Translations under genes and position numbers: made by a program
From: Brevirhabdus sp.
GTDB taxonomy: Bacteria > Pseudomonadota > Alphaproteobacteria > Rhodobacterales > Rhodobacteraceae
DNA length: 64,000 nucleotides
Assembly (NCBI GenBank): GCA_024637315.1
Contig: JAGXFH010000062.1
Coordinates: forward strand, 1-64,000
Direction of reading: 5' to 3'
Notes under the pieces: model-generated
Seen by the model: only the letters and a program-made list of their open reading frames with translations
Databases searched by the model: none
Told to the model about the DNA's origin: nothing
Part shown: positions 19,707 through 30,579 of the stretch, piece after piece
How the letters are laid out: every line of letters starts with the position of its first letter
How positions within the stretch are numbered: the first letter of the stretch is position 1

Positions 19707-20512
19707 TCGCGGTCGCGCTCATAAATCCAGTCGTGATGGGGATGGTTCCGGAACCGCCATTTCCGCATAGGCCCGGCCATGACGTTGAGATAGTACATCT
19801 CATAGCCCCACGGCACGCCGCAGGGATGATAGCCCTTCGGCACCAGCACCACATCGTGGTCATGCACCGTCATCGTCTGGTCCAGCGAACCATCCTCGGT
19901 CCAGACCCGCTGGTGGCCATATCCCTGTGACGGATTCAGCCGGTGATAGTAAGTCTCTTCGAGGTAGGTGATCTCGGGGTAGTTGTCCTCGTCATGCCGG
20001 TGAGGAGGGTAAGAAGACCAATTGCCAGGCGGGGTGAACACCTCGGTGACCAGCAGGCTGTCGGCAACATCGCGTTCTTCCATGGCGATCGTGTTGATCT
20101 GTCGCGTATTGCCGCCCTTTCCGCGCGTCACCGTCGCGATGCCGGCTGGCCCGATGATCTGCGCCGAATGCCCACCGGCACCGGGGGCCGAGCAGACCGC
20201 CAAGGTGCAATCCGTGGTCGCGGTCGCACTCCATTCGCTCTGATCCGGAATGTAGACGCAATGCGGCGGAGCCTTTTCGAACACGTCCATCCGGTCGCCC
20301 AGTTCACCGAAATCCAGGTCGCCGGAACTCAAAAGCGCCCGACCTTCGACGAGAACCAGAATGACCTCGGCATTGCCGGTCGGCTCGGCCGCCCTCTCGC
20401 CAGCCTTCAGTCGGTAAAGCCCGAACCCGACATAGGACCAGCCGGCATCGGCCGGCGTGATGCCATGCACCTTGCCGCTTGGTGCGGCGGGGCGGCGAAG
20501 CATTCCTTTCAT
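19703..20512 (-). CDS. iolB: 5-deoxy-glucuronate isomerase, copy 2
   Basis: 'NWSSYPPHRHDEDNYPEITYLEETYYHRLNPSQGYGHQRVWTEDGSLDQTMTVHDHDVVLVPKGYHPCGVPWGYEMYYLNVMAGP'. Confidence 0.9.
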   Translation of the reverse strand: MKGMLRRPAAPSGKVHGITPADAGWSYVGFGLYRLKAGERAAEPTGNAEVILVLVEGRALLSSGDLDFGELGDRMDVFEKAPPHCVYIPDQSEWSATATTDCTLAVCSAPGAGGHSAQIIGPAGIATVTRGKGGNTRQINTIAMEERDVADSLLVTEVFTPPGNWSSYPPHRHDEDNYPEITYLEETYYHRLNPSQGYGHQRVWTEDGSLDQTMTVHDHDVVLVPKGYHPCGVPWGYEMYYLNVMAGPMRKWRFRNHPHHDWIYERDRD

Positions 20513-20721
20513 AGGTCGCTTTCCTCCTCTGGGGGATCGAAGGCCAGAAAGAACGCATAGGCGCAGTATAGACCGATCCCAACGAACAGGCTGCCCCAGA
20601 AAGTATAGCCCCCCCAGAATTCGAAAAGCCCCCAGCCGAGACAGATCGCGACCACCGCGATCCGCCGCCAGAGCGGGATGAAGAACCGGTGCTGAACGTC
20701 AATGATCGGTCGCCTAGCCAT
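20509..20721 (-). CDS. Small two-TM membrane protein (70 aa) between iolD and iolB
   Basis: Aromatic-rich hydrophobic segments; overlaps both flanking genes (8 nt with iolD, 4 nt with iolB). Confidence 0.6.
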   Translation of the reverse strand: MARRPIIDVQHRFFIPLWRRIAVVAICLGWGLFEFWGGYTFWGSLFVGIGLYCAYAFFLAFDPPEEESDL

Positions 20722-22540
20722 CTGACCGCTCCTTCAGCGCCGCCTCGTAGGATTCTCGGGCCGCGTTGACTTCCTCGCGCTCCGAGACTTCGGGAACCGC
20801 CACTTCCCACCAGGTTCCGCCATGCGGGGTGGACGGATAGGGGTCGGTTTCGATCACGATAACGAACGGCCCGGTGGCGGACTTCGCCTGTTTCAGCGCC
20901 GCTTCGAGATCGGCGATCGACCCGGCCTTGACGGCAGTCGCGCCCATTGATCCGGCATGGGCGACAAAGTCGATCTGGCTGGGCTGCTGCTGATGCGCGT
21001 CCTTCAGCAGATTGTTGAACTCTGCGCCGCCGGTCGCCGTCTGTAACCGGTTGATGCAGCCGAAGCCGCGATTGTCGATAATGACAACAGTGATCTTGAT
21101 CCCCATCATCGCCGCCGTCGCCATTTCCGAGTTCATCATCATGTAGCTGCCGTCGCCAACCATGCAGACTATATCGCGCTCTGGTTCGGCCATCTTGATG
21201 CCAATGGCGCCGGCAATCTCGTAACCCATGCACGAAAATCCGTATTCCATGTGATAACTGCCCGGCTTCCCCGCCTTCCAGAGTTTGTGCAGTTCGCCCG
21301 GCATCGTGCCAGCGGCGCACATCACCACCGTCTGAGGACCCGCGGTGCGCTGAACCGCGCCGATGACCTGCATGTCCGAAGGCAGGGCATTGCCGTTGTC
21401 CGGAGCCGCCGTCACCGGATCGACAGCCGCGAACCATTCGGCCTTGCGGCCAGTATCCGGGCTTGCCGAATAGTCGCCCAGTTGTGCCGACACCTCTTCC
21501 AGCCCGACCCTTGCGTCGGCGACCAGCGCCATCGCGCCGTGTTTGGCCGCATCGTAGGCGGCCACGTTCAGCGAAATCAACCGGCGCGCCGGATGCTTGA
21601 AAAGCGCCCACGAGCCTGTCGTGAAATCCTGAAACCGGGTTCCAACGCCCAGCACAACATCCGCCGACGCGCAGACCGCGTTGGCCGACGTGGCGCCGGT
21701 CACGCCGACAGGGCCGAAATTCATCGGATGGTCCCACGGCAGCGCGGATTTGCCGGCCTGGGTTTCGACCACGGGAATCTGATGAGTCTCGACGAAATCG
21801 CGCAAGGCATCCACCGCCCCCGAATAATGCACCCCACCGCCCGCCACGATCACCGGCGACTTGCCTGCACGAAGGGCCTCTGCGACCGCCTCAAGCTCTG
21901 CCCGATCCGGTCGGATTCGGCGCGGGCGCCAGATCATCGGTTCAAAGAAACTCTCGGGCCAGTCATGGGCCTCGGCCTGAACGTCCTGACAAAAGGCCAG
22001 CGTCACCGGCCCGCAATCCGCCGGGTCGGTCAGCACCGCCATCGCGCGTGGCAACGCCGTCAGTAGGTGCTGCGGCCGGACGATCCTGTCGAAGTACCGT
22101 GACACTGGGCGAAAGCAGTCATTGGCAGACACCGTACCATCCTGAAAATCCTCGACCTGCTGCAACACCGGGTCTGGTCCGCGGCTGGCAAAGACATCGC
22201 CGGGGATAAAAAGGACCGGCAGCCGGTTGACATGGGCAAGCGCAGCAGCCGTCACCATGTTGGTCGCACCCGGCCCGATCGAGGATGTCACCGCCATTGC
22301 CCGCCGCCGCCGGGACTGCTTGGCATAAGCAATCGCGGCATGCGCCATGCTTTGTTCATTATGTCCACGATAGGTCGGCAGCCGGTCCCGCACCCCGTAA
22401 AGCGCCTCGCCCAGCCCGGCCACGTTGCCATGTCCGAAGATCGCCCATATGCCCGCGAAGAATGTCTCGTTCTCTTCTGTCATCTGCACCGATAGCCAGC
22501 GCACCATTGCCTGGGCGGCGGTCAGGCGAATTGTCGTCAT
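20714..22540 (-). CDS. iolD: 3D-(3,5/4)-trihydroxycyclohexane-1,2-dione acylhydrolase
   Basis: 608 aa ThDP enzyme; 'FFAGIWAIFGHGNVAGLGEAL', 'MVGDGSYMMMNSEMATA'. Confidence 0.92.
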   Translation of the reverse strand: MTTIRLTAAQAMVRWLSVQMTEENETFFAGIWAIFGHGNVAGLGEALYGVRDRLPTYRGHNEQSMAHAAIAYAKQSRRRRAMAVTSSIGPGATNMVTAAALAHVNRLPVLFIPGDVFASRGPDPVLQQVEDFQDGTVSANDCFRPVSRYFDRIVRPQHLLTALPRAMAVLTDPADCGPVTLAFCQDVQAEAHDWPESFFEPMIWRPRRIRPDRAELEAVAEALRAGKSPVIVAGGGVHYSGAVDALRDFVETHQIPVVETQAGKSALPWDHPMNFGPVGVTGATSANAVCASADVVLGVGTRFQDFTTGSWALFKHPARRLISLNVAAYDAAKHGAMALVADARVGLEEVSAQLGDYSASPDTGRKAEWFAAVDPVTAAPDNGNALPSDMQVIGAVQRTAGPQTVVMCAAGTMPGELHKLWKAGKPGSYHMEYGFSCMGYEIAGAIGIKMAEPERDIVCMVGDGSYMMMNSEMATAAMMGIKITVVIIDNRGFGCINRLQTATGGAEFNNLLKDAHQQQPSQIDFVAHAGSMGATAVKAGSIADLEAALKQAKSATGPFVIVIETDPYPSTPHGGTWWEVAVPEVSEREEVNAARESYEAALKERSDG

Positions 22541-22563
22541 GCTCGGTTCTCCTCTGATCAGCG

Positions 22564-23568
22564 TCAGCCCAAGATGTCACTTACGAGAACTGTCCGGTTT
22601 TCTGCGACTGACAGCACTGCCGCTTCTGCCAGTGCCAACGCCCGCAGACCGTCCAGCCCTGACACCGGCGGCGGCGCGCCATCCTGCACTGCCTTGACGA
22701 AGGCGGCTATCTCGGCGGCATAGGCGTCTGCATAGCGGGTGATGAAAAAGTGCTGGTTCGGCGGTCTTGTGTAACCTTCCGGCCCCGCAAACTCAATCCG
22801 CGCCTCGGCGTGGTTGAGCGCCGAAACCGAGCCTTCGGAACCATGAACCTCGATCCGCTGATCATAGCCATACGTCGCCCGCCGCGAATTGTTGATCGTG
22901 CATTGCCGCCCAGATGCGGTGCGCAGGATCAGATTGACGCTGTCGAAATCCCCCAACTCGCCGATCTTCGGATCGACCAGCACCGAGGCGGCCGCCTGCA
23001 CCGTGTCGACTTCCTCGCCCAAGAGCCAGCGCGCGACGTCGAAATCGTGGATCGTCATGTCGCGGAAGATCCCGCCGCAGCGCTTGATGTAGTCGTAGGG
23101 CGGTGGGCCCGGATCCCGGCTGGTCAGTGCGATCATTTCGACTTTGCCGATACGCCCCGCATCAATCGCCTGCTTCAGGACATTGAAATCCGGTTCGAAC
23201 CGGCGCTGAAAGCCGATCATCAAAAAGCTCTTCGTCTCGTCGACCACTTTCAGACAATCACGCACCCGGGCGAGGCTCAGGTCGACCGGCTTTTCGCAGA
23301 AGATGGCCTTGCCGGCACGGGCGAAGCGTTCGATCAGGTCTGCATGGGTGTCAGTCGGTGTGCAGATGATCACCGCGTCGATATCCTTGGCCGCCTCTAT
23401 TGCGTCGACAGAGCGGATATCACAACCGTACTTGTCCTGGATGGCCTTCGCTGCGGTCTCGAGAGGATCCGAGACCGCGACCATCGCGGCACCAGCAAGG
23501 CCTGCGACCGCAGCAGCATGAACCTGGCCGATTCTCCCGGCACCCAGAATTCCGAATCTCAGTGTCAT
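22564..23568 (-). CDS. iolG: Inositol 2-dehydrogenase
   Basis: 'RFGILGAGRIGQVHAAAV', 'CEKPVDLSLARVRDCL', 'GFQRRFDPxF'-like 'GFQRRFEPDFNVLKQAID'. Confidence 0.88.
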   Translation of the reverse strand: MTLRFGILGAGRIGQVHAAAVAGLAGAAMVAVSDPLETAAKAIQDKYGCDIRSVDAIEAAKDIDAVIICTPTDTHADLIERFARAGKAIFCEKPVDLSLARVRDCLKVVDETKSFLMIGFQRRFEPDFNVLKQAIDAGRIGKVEMIALTSRDPGPPPYDYIKRCGGIFRDMTIHDFDVARWLLGEEVDTVQAAASVLVDPKIGELGDFDSVNLILRTASGRQCTINNSRRATYGYDQRIEVHGSEGSVSALNHAEARIEFAGPEGYTRPPNQHFFITRYADAYAAEIAAFVKAVQDGAPPPVSGLDGLRALALAEAAVLSVAENRTVLVSDILG

Positions 23569-23628
23569 TGATCTGTCCCTTTCGACCCAAGCTCCGACGA
23601 CGTGCGCGCCTGTCCAATAGCCTGCGCT

Positions 23629-24399
23629 TCAGGCGGCGCCCTCGAACTCCGCGCCGGTCTTGGCACCGGTGATATAGGCCACGACATCCTGCCCGTCAGT
23701 CTCGTTCTTGCTCAGATTGGCTACCATGCGCCCGCGACGGAACACCACGATACGATCCACAAGGTCGAATACCTGACGCATGTTGTGGCTGATCAGAATC
23801 AACGGCTCACCCGCCTCTTTCAGCGTGCGGATGATGTTCTCGACCTGTGCGGTTTCCTGCACCCCCAGAGCCGCCGTTGGCTCGTCCATGATGGTCAGCT
23901 TGGAATGAAAGGTCGCCGTGCGCGCGATGGCAACGCATTGCCGCTGACCGCCCGACATATTGCGGATCGCGTTGTTCAGGTTTGGTATCTTCACCGCCGT
24001 ACGCTTCAGACCTTCCTCTGTCGCCCGACGCATTCCCTTCATGTCAAGGATCGAGAATGGCCCAAGATTGAACAGCACCATCTCGCGCCCAAGAAACAGG
24101 TTCGACGGCACATCGAGATCATCCGCCAGCGCGAGGTTCTGGAACACGGTCTCGATCCCGGCCTCGCGCGCGTCCAGAGGGCCTGCGAAATTCACCTCGC
24201 GCCCGTCGAAGATGATCTTGCCGCGAGTTCGTTGCTCGACTCCGGTGATCTGGCGTACGAAAGTCGACTTGCCCGCGCCGTTGTCACCCATGATGGCAAC
24301 ATGCTCGCCCTTGCGCAGCTCGAAATTCGCGCTCTCCAGCGCATGTACACCGCCGTAATGCTTGGTCAGGTCTTCGGTCTTCAGAATCACATTCGTCAT
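23629..24399 (-). CDS. Sugar ABC transporter ATP-binding protein
   Basis: Walker A 'GDNGAGKSTFVRQI', signature 'MSGGQRQCVAIART', Walker B 'LTIMDEPTAAL'. Confidence 0.92.
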   Translation of the reverse strand: MTNVILKTEDLTKHYGGVHALESANFELRKGEHVAIMGDNGAGKSTFVRQITGVEQRTRGKIIFDGREVNFAGPLDAREAGIETVFQNLALADDLDVPSNLFLGREMVLFNLGPFSILDMKGMRRATEEGLKRTAVKIPNLNNAIRNMSGGQRQCVAIARTATFHSKLTIMDEPTAALGVQETAQVENIIRTLKEAGEPLILISHNMRQVFDLVDRIVVFRRGRMVANLSKNETDGQDVVAYITGAKTGAEFEGAA

Positions 24400-24402
24400 G
24401 GC

Positions 24403-25434
24403 TCAACTCTCCATCGCGCGGCGTCTCTGCCGATACATGTCAGCCACAACGGCTGCGATGATGATCGCGCCCTTGATCATTTCCTGATAGAACGCGTCCA
24501 GCCTGAGGAAGGTGAAGCCCGATATGATGACCCCGAAGATGATCATCCCGATGGTCGTGCCGACAATGGACCCCCGCCCCCCAGCCAGCGACACGCCACC
24601 GATCACGCTCATCGCGATGGCATCGAGTTCATACATGACCCCCATGCCCGACTGCGCGGTCAGCCCGCGTGCCGACAGGACCATCGCGGCCAACCCGGCC
24701 AGCAGGCCAGCAATCGTGTAGACCAGCACCTTGTGACGCTCGACGTTGATACCGGACATCCGCGCGGCATCTTCATTTGATCCGATCGCATAGGTATGCT
24801 TGCCATAAACCGTGAAACGCAAAATCAAATAGAACAGGATCGCGACTCCGAGGAAGATGAAGACCGGCGTCATGCCTTGGCCCATTGCGGCATACTGGTC
24901 GGTCGGGAAGGAAACCGGCTTGCCCTTGGTCCACCACTGCGCCACGCCGCGCGCCGACACCATCATGCCCAGGGTTGCGATGAACGGCGGGATCTTTGTG
25001 TATGCGATCAGCAAGCCGTTGATCAGCCCGGCTATCAGCCCACATCCCAGACCGACAACGACCGGTATGATTACCGGCAGATCGACCCACCCTTGCTCGA
25101 TGAACACTGCCCTGGGATAGGTGCCGACTTGCGCGAAGCTCGTCGCGATCATCGCGGTCGCGCCGACCACCGATCCCGAAGACAGGTCGATGCCGCCCGA
25201 GATGATCACCTGCGTCACACCGATAGCGATGATACCGATGATCGAGACCTGCAGGATCATGATCTTCAACCGGGTGAGGTTGCCGAAAAAGCTTTGGTCC
25301 CGGACAATCCAGCCGAGTATCTCGAAGACGATCGCGATGCCGATCAAACCGATCAGGGCATTGAATTCGGGCGGCCAATGGCGCTTTTTCCTCGATGTGT
25401 CGATTATGGCTGCCGGTGCTGTCGCATCAGCCAT
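24403..25434 (-). CDS. Sugar ABC transporter permease (RbsC/XylH type)
   Basis: Polytopic; '[20 protein letters not shown]', '[18 protein letters not shown]'. Confidence 0.9.
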   Translation of the reverse strand: MADATAPAAIIDTSRKKRHWPPEFNALIGLIGIAIVFEILGWIVRDQSFFGNLTRLKIMILQVSIIGIIAIGVTQVIISGGIDLSSGSVVGATAMIATSFAQVGTYPRAVFIEQGWVDLPVIIPVVVGLGCGLIAGLINGLLIAYTKIPPFIATLGMMVSARGVAQWWTKGKPVSFPTDQYAAMGQGMTPVFIFLGVAILFYLILRFTVYGKHTYAIGSNEDAARMSGINVERHKVLVYTIAGLLAGLAAMVLSARGLTAQSGMGVMYELDAIAMSVIGGVSLAGGRGSIVGTTIGMIIFGVIISGFTFLRLDAFYQEMIKGAIIIAAVVADMYRQRRRAMES

Positions 25435-25530
25435 CGCCCTGTCCTCCCCCGAAACTCCGGATCATGTCAGCTCTCGGTCGCTCCGGGCCGGTCAAGCCGC
25501 CCCGGAGCCTTGTCAATATCCTGACAGGCC

Positions 25531-26475
25531 TCAGTTTTCGCCCAGGAAGGACTCGATATTGTCAGCTGTGACCAGTTGGAACGGTATATACACTTTTTTA
25601 TCCACATCCTCGCCGGCGACCAGCTTCAGCACCGTATCGACCGCGCCTGCGCCCTGTCCCGCAGCATCCTGGAACACGGTCACGTCGAGATCGCCGTCCT
25701 GCATGGCTTGCAATGCGTCGGCGGTTGCATCGACGCCGCCCACGATGACGTCGGACATATCCATTCCAGCCGCCTTCATCGCCTGAATCGCGCCAATGGC
25801 CATCTCGTCATTGTTCGCGATGACGGCATCGAATTCGACGCCTGCCGACAGCCAGTTGGTCATCAGGTCTTGCGCCTCGACCCGGCTCCAGTTCGCGGTC
25901 TGCTCTTCGACGATGGTCATGAAGTTGCACATGTCGATGCCGACCACATCATGCACGTCCTTGGTCCGTTGCACTGCGGCCTGGTTCGACAACTGGCCCA
26001 TCATCACCACGACGTTGGCCCCACCAGCCTTGCCCGCTGCCCTCAGCATCTTGCAAACCTCGAAACTTTCCAGCGTGCCGGATTCGATCTCGTTGGACGC
26101 AACGAAGGCCTGATTTTCGGGCAGTTCGTTCACGTTGACCGGTTCGCGGTTGACGTAGACCAGCGGAATGCCCGCCTCTGCGGCGGCATTGCTCATGGCA
26201 ACGGTCGCATCCGTGTCGACCGGGTTGACGATGATCGCGTCGACGCCCGAAGCGATGAAGTTCTGGATCTGGTTCAGCTGTTTGCCGACGTCATCCGTCG
26301 CGTCCTCTACCTGCAACTCGACACCGTCAAGGCCGGCGGCATGATCCACCATGGCGTTGCGCATGACCGTCAGCCAGTTGTCATCGAACCGCGCAATGGT
26401 GGCGCCGATCGTCTCAGCCATGGCCGACGTCGCCAGCAGCGAAGTCAAACCCGCAACAAGTAGTGTCTTCTTCAT
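25531..26475 (-). CDS. Sugar ABC transporter substrate-binding protein (probably inositol)
   Basis: Signal peptide '[24 protein letters not shown]'; periplasmic-binding '[10 protein letters not shown]', '[25 protein letters not shown]'. Confidence 0.88.
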   Translation of the reverse strand: MKKTLLVAGLTSLLATSAMAETIGATIARFDDNWLTVMRNAMVDHAAGLDGVELQVEDATDDVGKQLNQIQNFIASGVDAIIVNPVDTDATVAMSNAAAEAGIPLVYVNREPVNVNELPENQAFVASNEIESGTLESFEVCKMLRAAGKAGGANVVVMMGQLSNQAAVQRTKDVHDVVGIDMCNFMTIVEEQTANWSRVEAQDLMTNWLSAGVEFDAVIANNDEMAIGAIQAMKAAGMDMSDVIVGGVDATADALQAMQDGDLDVTVFQDAAGQGAGAVDTVLKLVAGEDVDKKVYIPFQLVTADNIESFLGEN

Positions 26476-26543
26476 TTTCTTCCTCCCATAGCGGTGTCCG
26501 GCGCACCAGTTATGCAGATGCCGGATGCCCTTCCTGGGCAGCT

Positions 26544-27383
26544 TCAAATCGGTCTCTCGCTCACGGACTCGCTTGCTTTGGACCGGACGAATTCGAATGA
26601 CCGGGCGATGTCCTCGCCCAGCGTAGCAGAGTTGTGGACTTCCGGCGCGAAAGCCTCGATGGAAAACGGTCCTGAAAATCCCGCCTCGACCAACCCATTG
26701 ATCTGCTCGATATTTCCCAGCCGGTCTCTTTCGTCGACCAGCACGCGATGCTCGTCCCTCATCTCGCTGGTGGCAAGGGCCGGATCGGTGACGCCGGAAA
26801 GATGGACGATCCCGGTATGATCGGAAAACAGCGCTCCGCCGCCAGCCAGATGATGGTGAAACGTATCATGCACCAGCTTGAAGCAGTCACCTCCGCCGAC
26901 GGCTTCGATTGCATCGACGGCCTCGGCCTTGTGACGCAGGGTGCAGCTTTCGAACCCCAATGGCTCAACCAATCCGACCAGCCGATGCGCTTGCAACATC
27001 GGCTTCATCTCGCGCAAGGCCAGTCGAAGATTGGCCTGGCGTTCGCCGTTGCCAAGACCCATGCCGTCATTTCGCGGGATAAGGCTGATGGCCTCGGCCC
27101 CGGCCGCAACCGCGATAGCCATCAGATTGGCAGCCTCGGCGCGTTTCCGCTCCGACCAGTTGTTGAACTGCTTGACCTCCGCCACGGCCAGAATGCGTAG
27201 CCCGTTCCGTCGCGCCGCGGCACCGGCCTGGTCGGCCGACAGACCATCGAATAGCTTTGTGGTCAGGTCGTTGCGAACCTCGACACCCACACATCCCAGT
27301 CGCTCGCACAACTCCAGAAGTGCCGGGAAACTGAAACTCGCCGCTGTCATGTGATTCAGCGCGATCGGCAACATCGCCGACAT
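26544..27383 (-). CDS. TIM-barrel isomerase, inosose isomerase (IolI)-like
   Basis: AP-endonuclease-2-like 'LVEPLGFESCTLRHKAEAVDAIEAVG...KLVHDTFHHHLAG'. Confidence 0.75.
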   Translation of the reverse strand: MSAMLPIALNHMTAASFSFPALLELCERLGCVGVEVRNDLTTKLFDGLSADQAGAAARRNGLRILAVAEVKQFNNWSERKRAEAANLMAIAVAAGAEAISLIPRNDGMGLGNGERQANLRLALREMKPMLQAHRLVGLVEPLGFESCTLRHKAEAVDAIEAVGGGDCFKLVHDTFHHHLAGGGALFSDHTGIVHLSGVTDPALATSEMRDEHRVLVDERDRLGNIEQINGLVEAGFSGPFSIEAFAPEVHNSATLGEDIARSFEFVRSKASESVSERPI

Positions 27384-27551
27384 CTCCTCCCGATTGCCCG
27401 CCTTGGGGCAAGACAGTCGTCTTTAGCGACTTTCAACTGAATCAGATTGGCGCTCCTGCATTGTTTTCGTCAACTCGCCAGGCCGAAAGCCACGCGGTTT
27501 CTCGCATTCTTGCAAGATCACAGGTCTCGTCATGATGGTTTTGCATCATTG

Positions 27552-28583
27552 CTAAACAGATTCGGGCAGATATAAGTCCGGTCTCAAGAACCGCTGACCG
27601 CTGACATCCGTGACCCCTCGAGCAGCAGCACTCACCATCAGATCCACAACCTCTCGGCAAAGGATGCGCAGAGGCGTCGCGATTGCCAGCGTCACGAAGT
27701 TGTCCTGCAACCCGGCGCGGGACTCGGGCGTGATCTCGTTGACCACCAACGCCACTTGGCGCGGCTGACGCACTTCACGCAAGGCGGCGATAGCACCTTC
27801 CATGCCGCCACCGGCGATGTATATTCCGCGCAGATCCGGGGTGCGCGCCAGAAGATCAAGCGTCGCCTCGTAGGTCAGTTGCCGTGTCTCCAGATTGACC
27901 AGCGTATCCAGCACGCTGAATTGAGCCGCATTCTCGCGAAAGTAGCTGCGAAAACCCGTCTCGCGCAATTCGTGTCCATGCCAGCGATAGCCGCCGACAA
28001 ACACCGCCAGCTTGCCCGGCCGGTGGACGGCGGTAGCAATCATCGAGGCCGCAACCCGCCCGACTTTCAGGTTGTTGAGCCCGATGTAGGATTGCCGGAC
28101 TCCTTGCGCAAAGTCATTCAGCAAGGCGAAGCACGGAATACCGTTGGACTGTAGAACATCGACCGCCTGCGTCACTTCGTGGTGGGTGACAGCCGTCGCG
28201 GCAACCACGTCCACCTGATCCTTCATGCCCGTCATGATCGCCGCAAACTCCGCCGGCGATTGCGACTGCGCGAATTCGATCTTAACGGTCGCGCGGACAG
28301 TCGCTGTCTCGGCAACCGCGCGATTTATCTCGCTTACCCACTCTTGGTAGAAAGCCTGTCGCTGCTTTTGCAGAACGATCCCCAGGCGCACCTCTTTCTG
28401 TGCGCTCTGCATCCTCTGGCCGATCAATCCGGCGGCGTGATAGTCGATCTGGCGGGCTGCCTCGTAGACTGCGCGGGCTGTCTCTTGACGGACCTTCTGG
28501 CGTCCATTCAGAACTCTGTCGACCGTGGCGACACTGACGCCCGCCTTGAGGGCCACATCCGCGATTGTCGCCCGCCTTGCCAT
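27552..28583 (-). CDS. LacI-family transcriptional regulator
   Basis: 'ATIADVALKAGVSVATVDRVLNGRQKVRQETARAV' HTH. Confidence 0.9.
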   Translation of the reverse strand: MARRATIADVALKAGVSVATVDRVLNGRQKVRQETARAVYEAARQIDYHAAGLIGQRMQSAQKEVRLGIVLQKQRQAFYQEWVSEINRAVAETATVRATVKIEFAQSQSPAEFAAIMTGMKDQVDVVAATAVTHHEVTQAVDVLQSNGIPCFALLNDFAQGVRQSYIGLNNLKVGRVAASMIATAVHRPGKLAVFVGGYRWHGHELRETGFRSYFRENAAQFSVLDTLVNLETRQLTYEATLDLLARTPDLRGIYIAGGGMEGAIAALREVRQPRQVALVVNEITPESRAGLQDNFVTLAIATPLRILCREVVDLMVSAAARGVTDVSGQRFLRPDLYLPESV

Positions 28584-28640
28584 TATCCCCTCACCGGTTC
28601 TGCCGAAAAACCATCATCCGTGAGGTGGTAGTATGAAAGA

Positions 28641-28652
28641 ATTCGTACGAAT
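28641..28652. promoter_or_regulatory. Palindrome ATTCGTACGAAT upstream of the LacI gene, candidate operator
   Basis: Perfect 12-bp palindrome 58 nt upstream of the regulator start. Confidence 0.45.
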
Positions 28653-28677
28653 ATGGAACCGTCATGAGACGCCGTTG

Positions 28678-29940
28678 CTACTGGCTCATCGCAAGTCCAT
28701 AGGGCAAGTCCTTTGCGGCATTGCGATACCATCTGATGATCCTCGTCCTTTCGTCCGGTTCCATGAAAGACACGTTCGCCGGCGGCATGGCGTTGCTGAC
28801 GCCGGCTTGCAGGTAAATTTGCCGCGCTGCCCGGGCGATGTCTGCCGGCGTCTCCAGCAGAATGTTTTTCGGCGCACGATGGATGCCTTCCCAGCCCGGA
28901 TCACGCGCATGGCACATAGCGCAACGTCCAGGCACGATGTTCATGACTTCATCAAACCCGTCCGCGCTGGCGTACACCTGCTCGACCCTCGTCAACTCCC
29001 GCGCCTCCGACTCCTCGTAGCTGTCGTGCATCAACGGCGCGGTCGAGAGCCACATGACGCAGATGAACAGGACCACAGTCACAAGCCACGTCCAGGTCGG
29101 GTTGCCGCTGCGGGCATGCAGCGCGTTGAAGTAGTGCCGGATGGTCACGCCCATCAAGAACACCAGCGCCGCGATCAGCCAGTTGTATTCGGTGGCGAAA
29201 GCCAGCGGATAGTGGTTTGCCAACATCAGGAACAGAACCGGCAAGGTCAGGTAGTTGTTGTGGGTCGATCTGAGCTTGGCGATCTTGCCGTATTTCGGAT
29301 CCGGGGTCCGGCCCTCCTGCAAATCCTTAACGACAATGCGCTGGTTCGGCATGATGATGAAAAACACGTTTGCTGTCATGATTGTCGCCGTGAACGCGCC
29401 AAGATGCAGAAGCGCCGCCCGGCCGGTGAAAATCTGGTTGTAACCCCAGGCCATCGCGACCAGCAGAACGAACAACAGCACCATCAGAAAGGTTGGCCGC
29501 TCGCCCAGTCCCGATTTGCAGAGGAAATCGTAGACAAGCCAGCCGATCGACAGCGAAGCCGCCGAGATCAGAATGCCCTGCCAGATCGCCAGATCGGCCT
29601 TTTGCGAGTCGATCAGGTAAAGTTCCGCACCGGCCCAGTAGACGATCATCAGCAAGGCGGCCCCTGACAGCCACGTCGCATAGCTTTCCCATTTGAACCA
29701 TGTCAGGTGCTCGGGCATCTGTTCGGGCGCGACCAGATACTTCTGGATGTGATAAAAGCCGCCTCCGTGAACTTGCCACTCTTCGCCATGCGCGCCGGCC
29801 GGCAGATGCGGCACTTTGCGCAGCCCCAGATCGAGCGCCACGAAATAGAACGAAGAGCCGATCCAAGCGATTGCGGTGATGACGTGCAGCCAGCGAACGG
29901 CAAAGGACAGCCAATCCCACATGATAGCCAAATCTTGCAT
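28678..29940 (-). CDS. puuD: Urate hydroxylase, membrane-bound with C-terminal cytochrome c
   Basis: Start trimmed to MQDLAIMWDWLSFAVRWLHVITAIAWIGSSFYFVALD; C-terminal CxxCH 'GRCAMCHARDPGW'. Confidence 0.92.
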   Translation of the reverse strand: MQDLAIMWDWLSFAVRWLHVITAIAWIGSSFYFVALDLGLRKVPHLPAGAHGEEWQVHGGGFYHIQKYLVAPEQMPEHLTWFKWESYATWLSGAALLMIVYWAGAELYLIDSQKADLAIWQGILISAASLSIGWLVYDFLCKSGLGERPTFLMVLLFVLLVAMAWGYNQIFTGRAALLHLGAFTATIMTANVFFIIMPNQRIVVKDLQEGRTPDPKYGKIAKLRSTHNNYLTLPVLFLMLANHYPLAFATEYNWLIAALVFLMGVTIRHYFNALHARSGNPTWTWLVTVVLFICVMWLSTAPLMHDSYEESEARELTRVEQVYASADGFDEVMNIVPGRCAMCHARDPGWEGIHRAPKNILLETPADIARAARQIYLQAGVSNAMPPANVSFMEPDERTRIIRWYRNAAKDLPYGLAMSQ

Positions 29941-30074
29941 TGCCGACCTCCTGATTGACGGTTGACCGACGCTATCGCGGAACGGCATTGCCTTGTATCG
30001 GCAAAAAGACCCAAGCAGCATCAAACAAAAGCTGAAAATGGCGGATCTGTTCCGGATCGTCGGACTGCGGCGTT

Positions 30075-30428
30075 TCAGCTGCCGCGATAGGTTGAAAAGC
30101 TGAACGGCGACAGCAGCAGCGGCACATGATAGTGAGTGTCTTCCGACATCCCGAACCGTAGCGGGATGATGTCAAGGAACCGCGGATTCTCCTTCGGAAC
30201 GCCGGCAGAATCCAGATAGTCGCCCGCATGGAACAGCAGTTCATACGTTCCGCGCTCAAATTCCGACGACGGCAGCACCTGCTCGTCGGTTCGACCATCA
30301 TCATTCGTGACCAGGGATCGCAGCAGGTCGCGGCGGTCGCCGACGATCCGGAAGAGTTCGATCTTCATTCCACTGGCTGGCCGCCCCCATGCTGTATCAA
30401 GAACATGCGTTGTCAAAAAACCGGCCAT
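30075..30428 (-). CDS. uraH: 5-hydroxyisourate hydrolase
   Basis: '[21 protein letters not shown]', C-terminal '[19 protein letters not shown]' signature. Confidence 0.95.
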   Translation of the reverse strand: MAGFLTTHVLDTAWGRPASGMKIELFRIVGDRRDLLRSLVTNDDGRTDEQVLPSSEFERGTYELLFHAGDYLDSAGVPKENPRFLDIIPLRFGMSEDTHYHVPLLLSPFSFSTYRGS

Positions 30429-30579
30429 GACATCCCTCTTCAATTGATTTCCCGCGAAACATGCCCGCTTTGCCGTCTGATTGTCACTGCGGTGTTTCCA
30501 TTATCTCTTTCAAGAACATTGCGAAAGTCATCTGTATTTCTTTGTTCTACAACTCAATCCAATGAAAGGAGATCCCTTG

